Positions 27,926-36,817 of a stretch of 64,000 nt of DNA are shown here, one piece after another. Numbering within the stretch: the stretch's first letter is position 1; each line of letters starts with the position of its first letter. Below the pieces are notes generated by a model. It worked only from the letters and a program-made list of their open reading frames with translations. It made no database searches and was not told where the DNA came from. Source of the DNA: Streptomyces sp. CB02261 (GTDB lineage Bacteria > Actinomycetota > Actinomycetes > Streptomycetales > Streptomycetaceae); NCBI RefSeq assembly GCF_001905665.1, contig NZ_LIVX01000007.1, positions 1 to 64,000 of the forward strand, in the 5' to 3' direction. The translations under genes were made by a program, and so were the position numbers.

Positions 27926-28828
27926 ATGTTGAACCTGGAGCGCCTCCGCACCCTCGACGCCGTCGCCCGGCACGGTTCGGTCAGTGGCGCGGCCGACGGG
28001 CTGCACGTCACCACGTCGGCCGTCTCCCAGCAGCTCTCCAAGCTGGAGCGGGAGGTGGGCCAGCAGCTGCTCGCCAAGAACGGCCGGGGCGTGAAGCTGA
28101 CCGACGCCGGGCTGCTGCTCGCCGAGCACGCGTCCCGGATCCTCTCCCAGGTCCAGATGGCGCAGGCCGACATCGAGGCCCAGCGCGGCCAGGTGGTGGG
28201 CGAGGTGCTGGCCGCCGCCTTCCCGACGGCGGCCCGGGGCCTGTTCCCCGCCGCGCTCGCAGCGCTGAAGGAGGAGCACCCGGAACTCCGGGTGCGCACG
28301 ACGGAGCGGGAGCCCGAGCAGGGCGTCCGCGCGGTGCTGCGCGGCGACGCGGACCTCGCGCTCGTCCTGGACTGGAGCAACAAGCGCGCGCCCGTGCCGG
28401 GCGGGCTCGAACGGGCCCATCTCCTCGACGACACCGCCGACGTGGCCCTGCCCGCCGGGCACCCGTTGGCGGGACGGGAGGCGGTGGACCTGGTGGACTT
28501 CGCAGACGAGGAGTGGGTGTCCTGGCCCGAGGGCGAGTTCTGCCACGACTGGTTGATGTTCACCCTGCGCTCGCAGGGCATCGAACCGCGCATCGGACAT
28601 CTCGCGGGGGAGCACCACACCCAGCTGGCGCTCGTCGCCGCCGGGCTCGGGGTGTGCGTGACGCCCCGGCTCGGCCGCCCGGTGCCGGACGGGGTGGTGT
28701 TCGTGCCCGTACGCCAGCCGGTCCGGCGCCACATCTACGCCACCTGGCGCGCCGACGCGGGCCGCCGGCCCTCCGTACGGGCGGTCGTCGGGGCGTTGCG
28801 GGCGGCGGCCGAGCCGCTGGCCGGCTGA
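27926..28828 (+). CDS. LysR family transcriptional regulator
   Basis: The 300-residue LysR regulator has HTH LNLERLRTLDAVARHGSVSG with AVSQQLSKLEREVGQQLL, followed by the periplasmic-binding-like effector domain (about 90-295). It is divergent from the EamA exporter at 26833-27852, so it very likely activates that exporter in response to its substrate. No ribosome-binding site is visible, consistent with leaderless start at ATG27926. Confidence 0.92.
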   Translation: MLNLERLRTLDAVARHGSVSGAADGLHVTTSAVSQQLSKLEREVGQQLLAKNGRGVKLTDAGLLLAEHASRILSQVQMAQADIEAQRGQVVGEVLAAAFPTAARGLFPAALAALKEEHPELRVRTTEREPEQGVRAVLRGDADLALVLDWSNKRAPVPGGLERAHLLDDTADVALPAGHPLAGREAVDLVDFADEEWVSWPEGEFCHDWLMFTLRSQGIEPRIGHLAGEHHTQLALVAAGLGVCVTPRLGRPVPDGVVFVPVRQPVRRHIYATWRADAGRRPSVRAVVGALRAAAEPLAG

Positions 28829-28864
28829 CGTCCGTACCCGCTCACGGCCTGGCGGGGCCGCCGC

Positions 28865-29332
28865 TCAGGGAGCGGCGAGCTTGCGGAAGTCCCAGGAGGC
28901 CACGGCGTCCGGGGTCAGCCGCATCCAGGCGTGCCGGCCGTCGTGGGGCATCGCGTCCAGACCGAAGTTCTTGGCGGCGAAGAGCTGTTCCGGCACGTCG
29001 AGTTCGGGGCACGGCTCCCCGATGCGCGGGGCCTCGCCGACGAAGTCGACCGTGCCCGACAGCTCGACGCCGCGCAGTTCGCCGTACTCCTCGCCGTCGT
29101 CCACCACGACGGCGACCCTCGGGTCGGCGCGCAGCTCGGCCCAGCGGCGGCTGCGCGTCAGCGAGTACAGCCACAGCGAGGAGCCGTCCCAGGCGAACCA
29201 GAGCGCGCTCACATGCGGGCGGCCGTCGGCGGAGACGGTCGCGACCCGGCAGGTGCGCTGTTCGGCGAGGAAGGAGTCGAGCTCGGCCGGGGTCATCATG
29301 ATCCGGCGTCCACGGCGCTGTGTGACGGTCAT
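28865..29332 (-). CDS. pyridoxamine 5'-phosphate oxidase-like / F420-dependent protein
   Basis: This 155-residue split-barrel protein has LDSFLAEQRTCRVATVSADG, then RPHVSALWFAWDGSSLWLY and RRWAELRADPRVAVVVDDGE, the pattern of the PPOX-class F420-dependent or flavin-binding family. In actinobacteria such small proteins use F420 or haem. The start at 29332 has AGAAGGG upstream; an internal ATG at the MTPAELD segment is an alternative. No partner gene indicates the substrate. Confidence 0.82.
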   Translation of the reverse strand: MTVTQRRGRRIMMTPAELDSFLAEQRTCRVATVSADGRPHVSALWFAWDGSSLWLYSLTRSRRWAELRADPRVAVVVDDGEEYGELRGVELSGTVDFVGEAPRIGEPCPELDVPEQLFAAKNFGLDAMPHDGRHAWMRLTPDAVASWDFRKLAAP

Positions 29333-29410
29333 CGGCCGCACCCTTCTGGCGTTCTGATGAGACGTCAGAAAGCATGGGGGTCACGTCGCGCCGGTGCAAG
29401 GGGAGGAACC

Positions 29411-30145
29411 ATGGGGCAGGAGCAGGTTCGCGGGCAGGGTCAGGCGCAGGGTCAAGCTCAGGGCCGGGGTCGGGACGCGGGGGAGCGGCTCGCGGAGCGG
29501 ATCCGGCCGGACGGCGGAGTCGTGCTGCTCACCGTCGAGTGCCAGCAGGGAGTCGTGGGCCCCGACAGCGCGCTGCCCGAACTGGCCGCCGTCGCCCGCG
29601 CGTCGGGCGCCCTGTGGAACGTCGCCCGGCTCGTGGCCGCCGCGCACGAGGTGGACGTCCAGGTGATCCACGCCGTCGCGGAGCGGCGCCCCGACGGGCG
29701 GGGCGCCAACAGCAACGCCCGGCTGTTCCGGGCCGCCGCCCGGCTGCCCGTACAGCAGCACTCCGGCAGTAAGGCGGTACGGATCGCCGAACCGATCCAG
29801 GTCGCGGACGAGGACCTCGTCGTGCGGCGCCTCCACGGGCTCTCGCCGCTCGCCGGGACCGATGTCGACCCGCTGCTCCGCAACCTCGGCTGCCGGACGC
29901 TGATCGTCACCGGAGTCTCCGCCAACGTGGCCGTGCCCAACGCGGTCTTCGACGCCGTCAACCTCGGCTACACGGTCGTCGTCCCCGCCGACGCCATCGC
30001 GGGGGTGCCGGCCGACTACACCCCCGCGATGATCCGTCACACCCTCGCGCTCGTCGCCACGATCACCACGACCGACGAGGTGCTGGGGTGCTGGAAGCTC
30101 CCCAGGCGCCCCCGGCCCGCCGGAAGCGCCGTCAGCCGAAGCTGA
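29411..30145 (+). CDS. isochorismatase-like hydrolase fold, catalytically degenerate
   Basis: The 244-residue protein has a Gln/Gly-rich N-terminal repeat (about 1-22) and an isochorismatase-like fold. The usual Asp-Lys-Cys triad appears replaced: Asp by E43 in LLTVECQQG, Lys by Arg near 139 in VVRRLHGLSP, and the nucleophilic Cys by A174 in GVSANVAVPNAVF. It is therefore probably not a working cysteine hydrolase. ATG29411 follows GGGGAGG. Its 3' end overlaps the convergent Rieske gene by 14 nt. Confidence 0.82.
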   Translation: MGQEQVRGQGQAQGQAQGRGRDAGERLAERIRPDGGVVLLTVECQQGVVGPDSALPELAAVARASGALWNVARLVAAAHEVDVQVIHAVAERRPDGRGANSNARLFRAAARLPVQQHSGSKAVRIAEPIQVADEDLVVRRLHGLSPLAGTDVDPLLRNLGCRTLIVTGVSANVAVPNAVFDAVNLGYTVVVPADAIAGVPADYTPAMIRHTLALVATITTTDEVLGCWKLPRRPRPAGSAVSRS

Positions 30146-30539
30146 TCTCGTCGCCGACCACCTGGATCGGCTCCGGCGGCAGCGGCGCGGTCGCCGGACC
30201 GGACTTCACGCTGCCGTCCGACATGTCGAAGTGGCTCTGGTGGCACGGGCAGACGATGACCCCGTCCCTGACACTGCTCACGGCGCAGCCCCGGTGGGTG
30301 CACTTGGAGGAGAAGGCCTTGAACTCACCGGCCTTGGGCTGGGTGATCACCAGGCCCTTGTCGGCGAAGATCTTTCCGCCGCCCACCGGGATGTCCCCCG
30401 TCCGCGCCAGGGTGGCGCCCTCCGTGCCCTCCGGCGTCGTGTTCTTGTCGTCGGTGCCGCCCCCGCAGGCGGCGAGCGCCGCCGCCAGGCCCGCGCTGCC
30501 CGCCGCCGCGACCACCGTCCGTCGTGCCACTCCGCTCAT
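30132..30539 (-). CDS. Rieske [2Fe-2S] lipoprotein
   Basis: The 135-residue exported protein has a twin-arginine start (MSGVARRTVV) and lipobox LAAC ending at C25, so it is probably a Tat-secreted lipoprotein. The Rieske ligands C80-x-H82 and C97-x2-H100 are complete, with C85 and C99 for the disulfide (CTHRGC, CPCHQSH). It should accept electrons at the outer membrane face; partner unknown. In-frame sequence upstream to 30578 is ignored because the Tat signal begins at 30539. Confidence 0.9.
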   Translation of the reverse strand: MSGVARRTVVAAAGSAGLAAALAACGGGTDDKNTTPEGTEGATLARTGDIPVGGGKIFADKGLVITQPKAGEFKAFSSKCTHRGCAVSSVRDGVIVCPCHQSHFDMSDGSVKSGPATAPLPPEPIQVVGDEISFG

Positions 30540-30678
30540 GCCGTCTCTCTTTCCCTCGGTGCGCTGGTATGCCGACACCAGACGGTACGGCGGCGAGCTG
30601 TGTCCCGTGCACAGGAGGGGACTTCGGGTGCGCGGTTGTGACGTTCCGGGCAGCGACCCGGGGTTCGCGCCCCGGCAC

Positions 30679-30708
30679 GCCGTGAGGCCACCGTCGTGGC
30701 CCCACGGC
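30679..30708 (-). terminator. terminator after rskA
   Basis: A 13-bp stem with one mismatch (GCCGTG-A-GGCCAC with GTGGCC-C-CACGGC, loop CGTC) lies just beyond the rskA stop at 30715 on the minus strand. Confidence 0.6.
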
Positions 30709-30714
30709 GTGGAC

Positions 30715-31473
30715 TCAGACCTTCGGCATGGCCATCGTGGCGACCGGCGCCGAGGTCGGGCGGTCCGAACCGCCCTCGGGCTCCACGGTGATGCCGATGC
30801 CTGCCGACCGGTTCGCCGGCCCCTCCAGGAGGGTCGTCGACGACCTCGTACCCGAGGCCATCAGGCCGGCCGACCGCATGGTCCCGGCGTCGTCGTACCA
30901 GAGCTGGTAGACCTTGCCGGCCGGCGGGGCCGGCATCCCCGCGGCGGCGAACACCGCCCGGTCCAGGGACGGGGCGTGGACGAGCGTCCCCACGGCGCCG
31001 TCCGCGAGCCGGGCGGTGGAGACCCGGGCGTCGGGCGCCGCGAGCACCGCCGCGACGGCGGTCGCGCCGGCCTCGGCACGGTCCGCGCGCCGGTCGGCCT
31101 CCTCGGCCCGCTGGTACTGGACGCCCGCGACACCGGCCAGCGCCACCACCCCGGCGACCGAGGCGGCCAGCGTCCAGCGGGGCAGCCGGCGCAGCCCGCG
31201 TCCACGCCCGAGCGCGCGGCCGGACGGCACGGTCACCGGCGGCAGTTGGCGGACGCCCGCGATCCGGCGCAGCACCTCGGCGCGCAGCGCGGGGGCGACC
31301 GGCTCGGCGACGGCCAGGCCGAGCCGGGCCGCCGTCTCCGAGAGTTCGCGGACCTCGTGGGCGCACGCGGCGCAGTGGGCGAGGTGCCGTTCGACCGCCT
31401 CGCGCTCCCCGTCCGTGTCCAGCGCGTCCAGGACGTACGCGCCGGTCAGCGTGTGCAGGTCACCGCCGGTCAT
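30715..31473 (-). CDS. rskA: anti-sigma factor RskA-type
   Basis: The 252-residue membrane anti-sigma factor has a zinc-binding motif H30-x3-C34-x2-C37 in the cytoplasmic N-domain, a transmembrane helix near 98-120 (WTLAASVAGVVALAGVAG) and the RskA extracellular domain (KVYQLWYDDAGTMRSAGLM, GIGITVEPEGGS). It should hold the cognate sigma factor until a signal triggers proteolysis. Its ATG overlaps the sigma stop (ATGA at 31470-31473), so the two are translationally coupled. Confidence 0.92.
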   Translation of the reverse strand: MTGGDLHTLTGAYVLDALDTDGEREAVERHLAHCAACAHEVRELSETAARLGLAVAEPVAPALRAEVLRRIAGVRQLPPVTVPSGRALGRGRGLRRLPRWTLAASVAGVVALAGVAGVQYQRAEEADRRADRAEAGATAVAAVLAAPDARVSTARLADGAVGTLVHAPSLDRAVFAAAGMPAPPAGKVYQLWYDDAGTMRSAGLMASGTRSSTTLLEGPANRSAGIGITVEPEGGSDRPTSAPVATMAMPKV

Positions 31474-32063
31474 GCCGTCACCCCCAGGCAGTCGCGCAGC
31501 CGGATGAGACCGTCGCGCATCCGTGTCTTCACGGTGCCGAGCGGCAGTGAGAGGAGCTCGGCGACCTCGCGGTAGGTCAGTCCCCGGTAGTAGGCGAGGG
31601 TCACGGACTGCCGCTGGCGTTCCGTGAGGCCCCGGAGGCAGCGCCGTACCCGCTCGCGGTCGAGCCGGTTCTCCACCTCCTCGGTCACCTCGTCGTACGC
31701 GGGCGTGTGCTCCAGGAGTGCGACCCGCCGGGCCCGGTCCGAGGAAGCCTGCTCGGAGCGGACCCGGTCCACCGCCCGCCGGTGGGCGAGGGTGAGCGCC
31801 CAGTTCAGGACGGAGCCGCGGTCGGGCCGGTAGCGCGCGGCGGACCGCCAGAGGTCGACCATCACCTCCTGGGTCACCTCCTCGGACTGGGCGGGGTCCC
31901 GCACCACGGAGCGGACCACGCCGAGGACGGGGCCGGAGACCTGGTCGAAGACGGCCGCGAAGGCCTCCTGATCCCCCCGGGCGACCTGGACCATCAGTTC
32001 GGGCAGACCGGCTGCGCCCGGGTCCGGGGCCGGACCTCCGCCGACCGTCGCGTGCTCTCTCAC
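31470..32063 (-). CDS. sigK: ECF RNA polymerase sigma factor SigK-type
   Basis: The 197-residue ECF sigma factor has region 2 (LMVQVARGDQEAFAAVFDQV; SEEVTQEVMVDLWRSA) and region 4 (LTERQRQSVTLAYYRGLTYR, then LPLGTVKTRMRDGLIRL). GTG32063 has GGAGGG 9 nt upstream. It lies only 35 nt after the MMPL gene, so MarR-MMPL-SigK-RskA may be partly cotranscribed. The SigK/RskA system responds to redox stress in mycobacteria; the same signal is only inferred here. Confidence 0.92.
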   Translation of the reverse strand: MREHATVGGGPAPDPGAAGLPELMVQVARGDQEAFAAVFDQVSGPVLGVVRSVVRDPAQSEEVTQEVMVDLWRSAARYRPDRGSVLNWALTLAHRRAVDRVRSEQASSDRARRVALLEHTPAYDEVTEEVENRLDRERVRRCLRGLTERQRQSVTLAYYRGLTYREVAELLSLPLGTVKTRMRDGLIRLRDCLGVTA

Positions 32064-32098
32064 CGGATGTGCCCTCCTGCGTGTCCTGGGATGCGCCC

Positions 32099-34267
32099 CT
32101 ACTTCGGAGCGGCGGCGGGAGCGGATTGGTCGGTACGGCTCCGGTCCTCGGTGCGGCGGCTCAGCGCACCGGGCCACCACGCGACCGGGCCGAGGTCCCG
32201 GACCAGTGCCGGGACGAGGAGCGAGCGGACCACCAGCGTGTCGAGCAGGACGCCGAAGGCGACGATGAAGGCGATCTGCACGAGGAAGGCCAGCGGGATC
32301 ACCCCGAGGGCGGCGAAGGTCGCGGCGAGCACCACGCCCGCCGAGGTGATCACACCGCCGGTGGCGGTCAGACCGATGCGGACGCCCTCGCGCACCCCGT
32401 GGCGCAGCGACTCCTCACGGACCCGTGACATCAGGAAGATGTTGTAGTCGACGCCGAGCGCGACGAGGAAGACGAAGCCGTACAGCGGGACGGAGGCGTC
32501 CGTGCCGGTGAAGCCGAAGACGTGCTCGAACACCAGCGCCGAGACGCCCAGCGTGGCGGCGAAGTTGAGGGCCACGGTGGCGACGAGGAGCACCGGCAGC
32601 ACGAGCGAGCGCAGCAGCGCCACCAGGATCAGCAGGATGATCGCCAGGACCACCGGCACGATGATCGTCCGGTCCCGGGCGGCCGTGCGCTGGGTGTCGT
32701 ACTGCTGGGCGGTGGAGCCGCCGACCAGGGCGTTCGCCTCCGGTACGGCGTGGACGGCGGTACGGAGCCGGGCGAGCGTCTCGCGTGCGGCGTCGCTGTC
32801 GGCGGCGGCCGTGAGGGTGGCGTCGACGCGGACCCTGCCGTCGACGACCAGCGGCGCGCCGGGCGCGGGGCGGCCCGCGGCGTTCACCGGGAGGGCGGAG
32901 TCGACGCCGTCGACGTCCTCGGCGGCGGCGACGACCTTCGCGACCGCCCCGGCGTCGGTGATGATCACCGCGGGGTTGCCGGCGCCGCCGGGGAAGTGGC
33001 GGCCGAGGGTCTCCTGGGCGGCGACGGAGGGCGCGTCGTTCACGAAGATCTCGTCGAAGGGCACGCCGCGGGAGTTCAGGGCGGGAGCGAAGGCGGCGCA
33101 GGCCAGGAGCCCGGCGAGGGTGACCGCCCAGACCTTGCGGGGAGCGCGGTCGACGAGCGCGGCGATCTTGTGCCAGACGGGGTGGCCGTCGGTCTCGGCG
33201 GAACCGCCGGTGCGCTCGGAGTCGGTGCCTGCCGGGGCGGTCCTGGGGCGGGCCGGCCAGTACGCGGCGCGGCCCGTGAGGACCAGGGCCGCCGGCAGGA
33301 AGGTGAGGGCGCTGAGGACGGCGCAGACGATGCCGATGGCGCCGACGGGGCCGAGCGCCCGGTTGTTGGACAGGTCGCTCACGAACAGGGCGAGCAGGCC
33401 GAGGGCGACGGTGGCGGCGCTGGCGACGATGGGTTCGAAGGAGCGGCGCAGGGCCCGGTTCATCGCGGCGAAGCGGTCGGCGCCGGGGGCGGTGAGCTCC
33501 TCGCGGTAGCGGGCGGCCAGGAGCAGCGCGTAGTCGGTAGCGGCACCGATCACCAGGATGGACAGGATGCCCTGGACCTGGCCGTCGACCCTGACCACAC
33601 CGGCGTCGGCGAGCACGTACACGACGGCACAGGCGAGGCCGAGGGCGAAGACCGCCCCCAGGATGATCATCAGCGGGAGCAGGACGCTGCGGTAGACGAC
33701 CAGCAGGATGAGGAGCACCGCGATCAGGGCGACGCCGAGGAGCAGGCCGTCGATCCCGGAGAAGGCGCCGGAGAGATCGGCCTGGGTGGCGGCGGGACCG
33801 GCGAGGGAGACGGTCGTCCCCGGGACCGTGGCCGCCGCCTTCCGGACGGAGTCGAGCGTCGTCGGCAGCTCGTCGCCGAGGTCCGGCTGCAGGGCGACGA
33901 CCGCGCGCAGCGCCTCGCCGTCCTCGGACGGCAGGGCGGGGGAGGGCGGGCCCGCGATGCCCTCGCCGCCGGCGAGGGTGGCGAGCGCCCGGGTCGCCGC
34001 GGGGGCCGCGTCGGCGGCCAGCGGCCCGCCGTCCCGCGCGGTCCACACCACGATGGCGGGCACGCTCTCGGCCCGGCGGAAGGCCTTCTGCTCCTCGACG
34101 ACGCGTGTGGACTCGGCGCTGCGGGGCAGGAAGGCAGCCTGGTCGTTGGTGGCGACCTCGCCGAGGCGTCCGGCGAAGGGGCCGAGCCCGCCGCCCACGG
34201 CGAGCCAGGCGATGAGCAGCGTCAGGGGTAGCAGAAGTCGGGTCCTGCGCAGGGCGCTGGGCGGCAT
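32099..34267 (-). CDS. MMPL/RND family transporter
   Basis: The 722-residue exporter has two MMPL halves. Each begins with a hydrophobic helix (LLLPLTLLIAWLAVGGG; KVWAVTLAGLLACAAFAP), an extracellular domain and a five-helix bundle (GAATDYALLLAARYREE; ALGVDYNIFLMSRVREES). It is proton-driven efflux of drugs or lipids. Upstream in the same direction is a MarR gene, and the gap holds a perfect MarR-type palindrome, so derepression by MarR ligands is expected. Confidence 0.92.
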   Translation of the reverse strand: MPPSALRRTRLLLPLTLLIAWLAVGGGLGPFAGRLGEVATNDQAAFLPRSAESTRVVEEQKAFRRAESVPAIVVWTARDGGPLAADAAPAATRALATLAGGEGIAGPPSPALPSEDGEALRAVVALQPDLGDELPTTLDSVRKAAATVPGTTVSLAGPAATQADLSGAFSGIDGLLLGVALIAVLLILLVVYRSVLLPLMIILGAVFALGLACAVVYVLADAGVVRVDGQVQGILSILVIGAATDYALLLAARYREELTAPGADRFAAMNRALRRSFEPIVASAATVALGLLALFVSDLSNNRALGPVGAIGIVCAVLSALTFLPAALVLTGRAAYWPARPRTAPAGTDSERTGGSAETDGHPVWHKIAALVDRAPRKVWAVTLAGLLACAAFAPALNSRGVPFDEIFVNDAPSVAAQETLGRHFPGGAGNPAVIITDAGAVAKVVAAAEDVDGVDSALPVNAAGRPAPGAPLVVDGRVRVDATLTAAADSDAARETLARLRTAVHAVPEANALVGGSTAQQYDTQRTAARDRTIIVPVVLAIILLILVALLRSLVLPVLLVATVALNFAATLGVSALVFEHVFGFTGTDASVPLYGFVFLVALGVDYNIFLMSRVREESLRHGVREGVRIGLTATGGVITSAGVVLAATFAALGVIPLAFLVQIAFIVAFGVLLDTLVVRSLLVPALVRDLGPVAWWPGALSRRTEDRSRTDQSAPAAAPK

Positions 34268-34283
34268 CGGGGGCTCCGTACTG

Positions 34284-34316
34284 TATCTCGATCATTAACT
34301 ATCTCAATGATTGAGA
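34284..34316 (-). promoter_or_regulatory. MarR operator upstream of the MMPL gene
   Basis: TCTCAAT-G-ATTGAGA (34302-34316) is a perfect palindrome. A second, imperfect copy TATCTCGATCATT (34284-34296) forms a direct repeat with TATCTCAATGATT at 34300-34312, a 16-bp offset. The AT-rich patch stands out in this genome and sits 17 nt above the MMPL start. Confidence 0.75.
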
Positions 34317-34460
34317 GAGTTTCTATCATGCTCCAGGCTCGGCTCTCGACGACCCCTTCGGTTCGTGACCGCCGGACGGATGCGCATACGGGCACACGCG
34401 CCGACGGGCACATGCGCCGACGGACGGATGGGGACGACGGCCGGATTCGCGTACGCGGCT

Positions 34461-34952
34461 TCAGCGGCGCGGTACGCGCAGCGCCCCCAGCTCGTCGTTC
34501 AGCGCGTTCAGGAAGCGCAGGGCCGCCGACAGTTCGGCCGGATCGAACTGCTCCCGTGCCCGCTCCGCCGCCTCCGCGAGCGGCAGGAAGTACCGCCGGG
34601 CCGCGGCCCTGGCCCCGTCCTCGTACCGCACGTGGACGACACGGCGGTCCGCGCTCTCCCGGGTCCTGCGGATGTGCCCCGCCTTCTCGAGACGGTCGAG
34701 ACAGGCCGTGACCGCTCCCGACGTGAGCCCGAGGTGCTCGCGCAGCCGCCCCGGCGTCAGCGGTTCGGGGCTGTCCAGGACGACGGCCAGCGCCTGCACG
34801 TCCGTGGGATGCAGCCCCTGCGCCTGCGCGAAACCGTGCACCAGGCGATTGATCTCGCCCTGCGTCCGTCGCAGCGCCACGGCGAAGCTCTGCAGGTCAC
34901 CCGGGGGGCCTACGGGGGCGGCGGGGACGTCTCGGTCTTCGTTGCGGGCCAC
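34461..34952 (-). CDS. MarR family transcriptional regulator
   Basis: The 163-residue MarR protein has recognition helix region LREHLGLTSGAVTACLDRLE, wing KAGHIRRTRESADRRVVHV and terminal dimer helices. A TATAGGCT box on the minus strand ends about 6 nt before GTG34952, indicating a leaderless transcript. It precedes the MMPL exporter with which it shares orientation and, through the operator at 34284-34316, probably control. Confidence 0.92.
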   Translation of the reverse strand: MARNEDRDVPAAPVGPPGDLQSFAVALRRTQGEINRLVHGFAQAQGLHPTDVQALAVVLDSPEPLTPGRLREHLGLTSGAVTACLDRLEKAGHIRRTRESADRRVVHVRYEDGARAAARRYFLPLAEAAERAREQFDPAELSAALRFLNALNDELGALRVPRR

Positions 34953-35071
34953 GCGTTCAGCCTATAGACATCGCTCCCACGCATCCGCCCGAGCCGTCGA
35001 CGGGGAAGGATCATCAGGGGCGGCCCCTTCCCCTGGCGTCGTGACGCCCCCGACGGAACGGAGTACACACC

Positions 35072-36715
35072 ATGGCGACGCACCCGCGGGACGCGTCCGA
35101 TCGCGCGCTCTGCCTCGTGACCGGCGCCGGCGGCTACATCGGAGGCCGGCTCGTCCCCGAACTGCTCGACGCCGGATACCGCGTCCGCTGCCTCGCACGC
35201 ACCCCCGCCAACCTCCGCGACCATCCCTGGGCGGACCGGGTCGAGGTGGTACGGGGAGACGTCACCGACGCCGCCGGACTGCGGGACGCCTTCCGCGACG
35301 TGGAGGTCGCCTACTACCTGGTGCACTCCATGGGCGCCGGGCACGGCTTCGAGGAGACCGACCGGCGCGCCGCCCGCACCTTCGCCGACGAGGCCCGCGC
35401 CGCCGGGGTCCGGCGCATCGTCTACCTGGGCGGACTCACCCCGGCGGACATCCCCGAGCGGGAACTCTCCACGCACCTGCGGTCCCGGGCCGAGGTCGGC
35501 CGCATCCTGCTCGACTCCGGCGTCCCCACGACCGTGCTGCGGGCCGCCGTCGTCATCGGCTCCGGCTCCGCCTCCTTCGAGATGCTCCGCTACCTCACCG
35601 AACGGCTCCCCGTGATGGTGACGCCCAGCTGGGTCGGCACCCGCGTCCAGCCCATCGCCGTCCGCGACGTCCTGCGCTACCTCGTCGGCAGCGCCCGCAT
35701 GCCGGAGGACGTCAACCGCGCCTTCGACATCGGCGGCCCGGACATCCTCACGTACCACGACATGATGATCCGCTACGCGGAGGTCGCCGGACTGCGCCGA
35801 CGGCTCATCCTGCCCGTCCCCATGCTCACCCCGCGCCTGTCCAGCCACTGGATCGGCCTCGTCACCCCCGTCCCCGCCTCCCTGGCCCGCCCGCTCGCCG
35901 AGTCGCTCCGGTACGAGGTGGTCTGCGCCGAGCACGACATCGCCGACCACGTGCCCGACCCGCCCGGCACCCCCATCTCCTTCGACGAGGCCCTCACCCT
36001 CGCCCTCCAACGGGTCCAGGAGGCCCGGGTCACCACCCGGTGGAGCTCCGCCTCGCTCGCCGGAGCCCCCAGCGACCCCCTGCCGACGGACCCCGACTGG
36101 GCGGGCGGAAGCCTCTACACCGACGAACGCGAACGGACCGTCGACGCCGGGCAACAGGCCCTCTGGCGGGTCATCGAGGGGATCGGCGGCGAGAACGGCT
36201 GGTACTCCTTCCCGCTGGCCTGGGCCGTACGCGGCTGGTTCGACCGGCTCGCCGGCGGCGTCGGGCTGCGCCGGGGCCGCCGCGACGCCCAGCGGCTCCG
36301 GGTCGGTGACGCGCTCGACTTCTGGCGGGTCGAGGAGATCGAGCCCGGCAGGCTGCTGCGGCTCCGCGCCGAGATGCGGCTGCCCGGGCTCGCCTGGCTG
36401 GAGATGCGCGCCGAACGGGACGACGAGGGACGCACCCGGTACCACCAGCGGGCCCTGTTCCATCCGCGCGGGCTCGCGGGCCAGGCGTACTGGTGGAGCG
36501 TTTCGCCGTTCCACGCGGTCGTGTTCGGCGGCATGGCCCGGAACATCGCGCGGACGGCGGAGAAGAGGGAGGCGGCTTCGGCCGGGCCGGCCGGGGGACT
36601 CTCCGCCGAGGGGACGGCGGGGCCGGCCCGGGGAGAAGCGGGTCCGTCCGAGGGGGCGGCGGGTCCCTCCGGCGGAGGGCCGTCCACGGGTGCGGCCGGG
36701 CCGCCGCATCCGTGA
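35072..36715 (+). CDS. NAD(P)-binding NmrA/SDR domain fused to DUF2867
   Basis: The 547-residue two-domain protein has an N-terminal Rossmann domain with CLVTGAGGYIGGRLVPELLD and DVEVAYYLVHSMGAG (about 1-300), and DUF2867 (about 330-500, with GENGWYSFPLAWAVRGWFDR and YHQRALFHPRGLAGQAYWW). The tail is Gly/Pro/Ala-rich. Such fusions act as oxidoreductases of unknown substrate; related genes sit beside photolyase in several actinobacteria. ATG35072 follows ACGGAACGGAG. It is upstream of phr and could be light-regulated. Confidence 0.85.
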   Translation: MATHPRDASDRALCLVTGAGGYIGGRLVPELLDAGYRVRCLARTPANLRDHPWADRVEVVRGDVTDAAGLRDAFRDVEVAYYLVHSMGAGHGFEETDRRAARTFADEARAAGVRRIVYLGGLTPADIPERELSTHLRSRAEVGRILLDSGVPTTVLRAAVVIGSGSASFEMLRYLTERLPVMVTPSWVGTRVQPIAVRDVLRYLVGSARMPEDVNRAFDIGGPDILTYHDMMIRYAEVAGLRRRLILPVPMLTPRLSSHWIGLVTPVPASLARPLAESLRYEVVCAEHDIADHVPDPPGTPISFDEALTLALQRVQEARVTTRWSSASLAGAPSDPLPTDPDWAGGSLYTDERERTVDAGQQALWRVIEGIGGENGWYSFPLAWAVRGWFDRLAGGVGLRRGRRDAQRLRVGDALDFWRVEEIEPGRLLRLRAEMRLPGLAWLEMRAERDDEGRTRYHQRALFHPRGLAGQAYWWSVSPFHAVVFGGMARNIARTAEKREAASAGPAGGLSAEGTAGPARGEAGPSEGAAGPSGGGPSTGAAGPPHP

Positions 36716-36817
36716 GTCGGCGCCACGGGAAAGGGGGGCGGCACATCCACACAGCAGCCCGTCGCACGTCCGGCCTCACGGCCCGTCCGGCGACCGACCC
36801 CCTCCGGGAGGGGCCCC

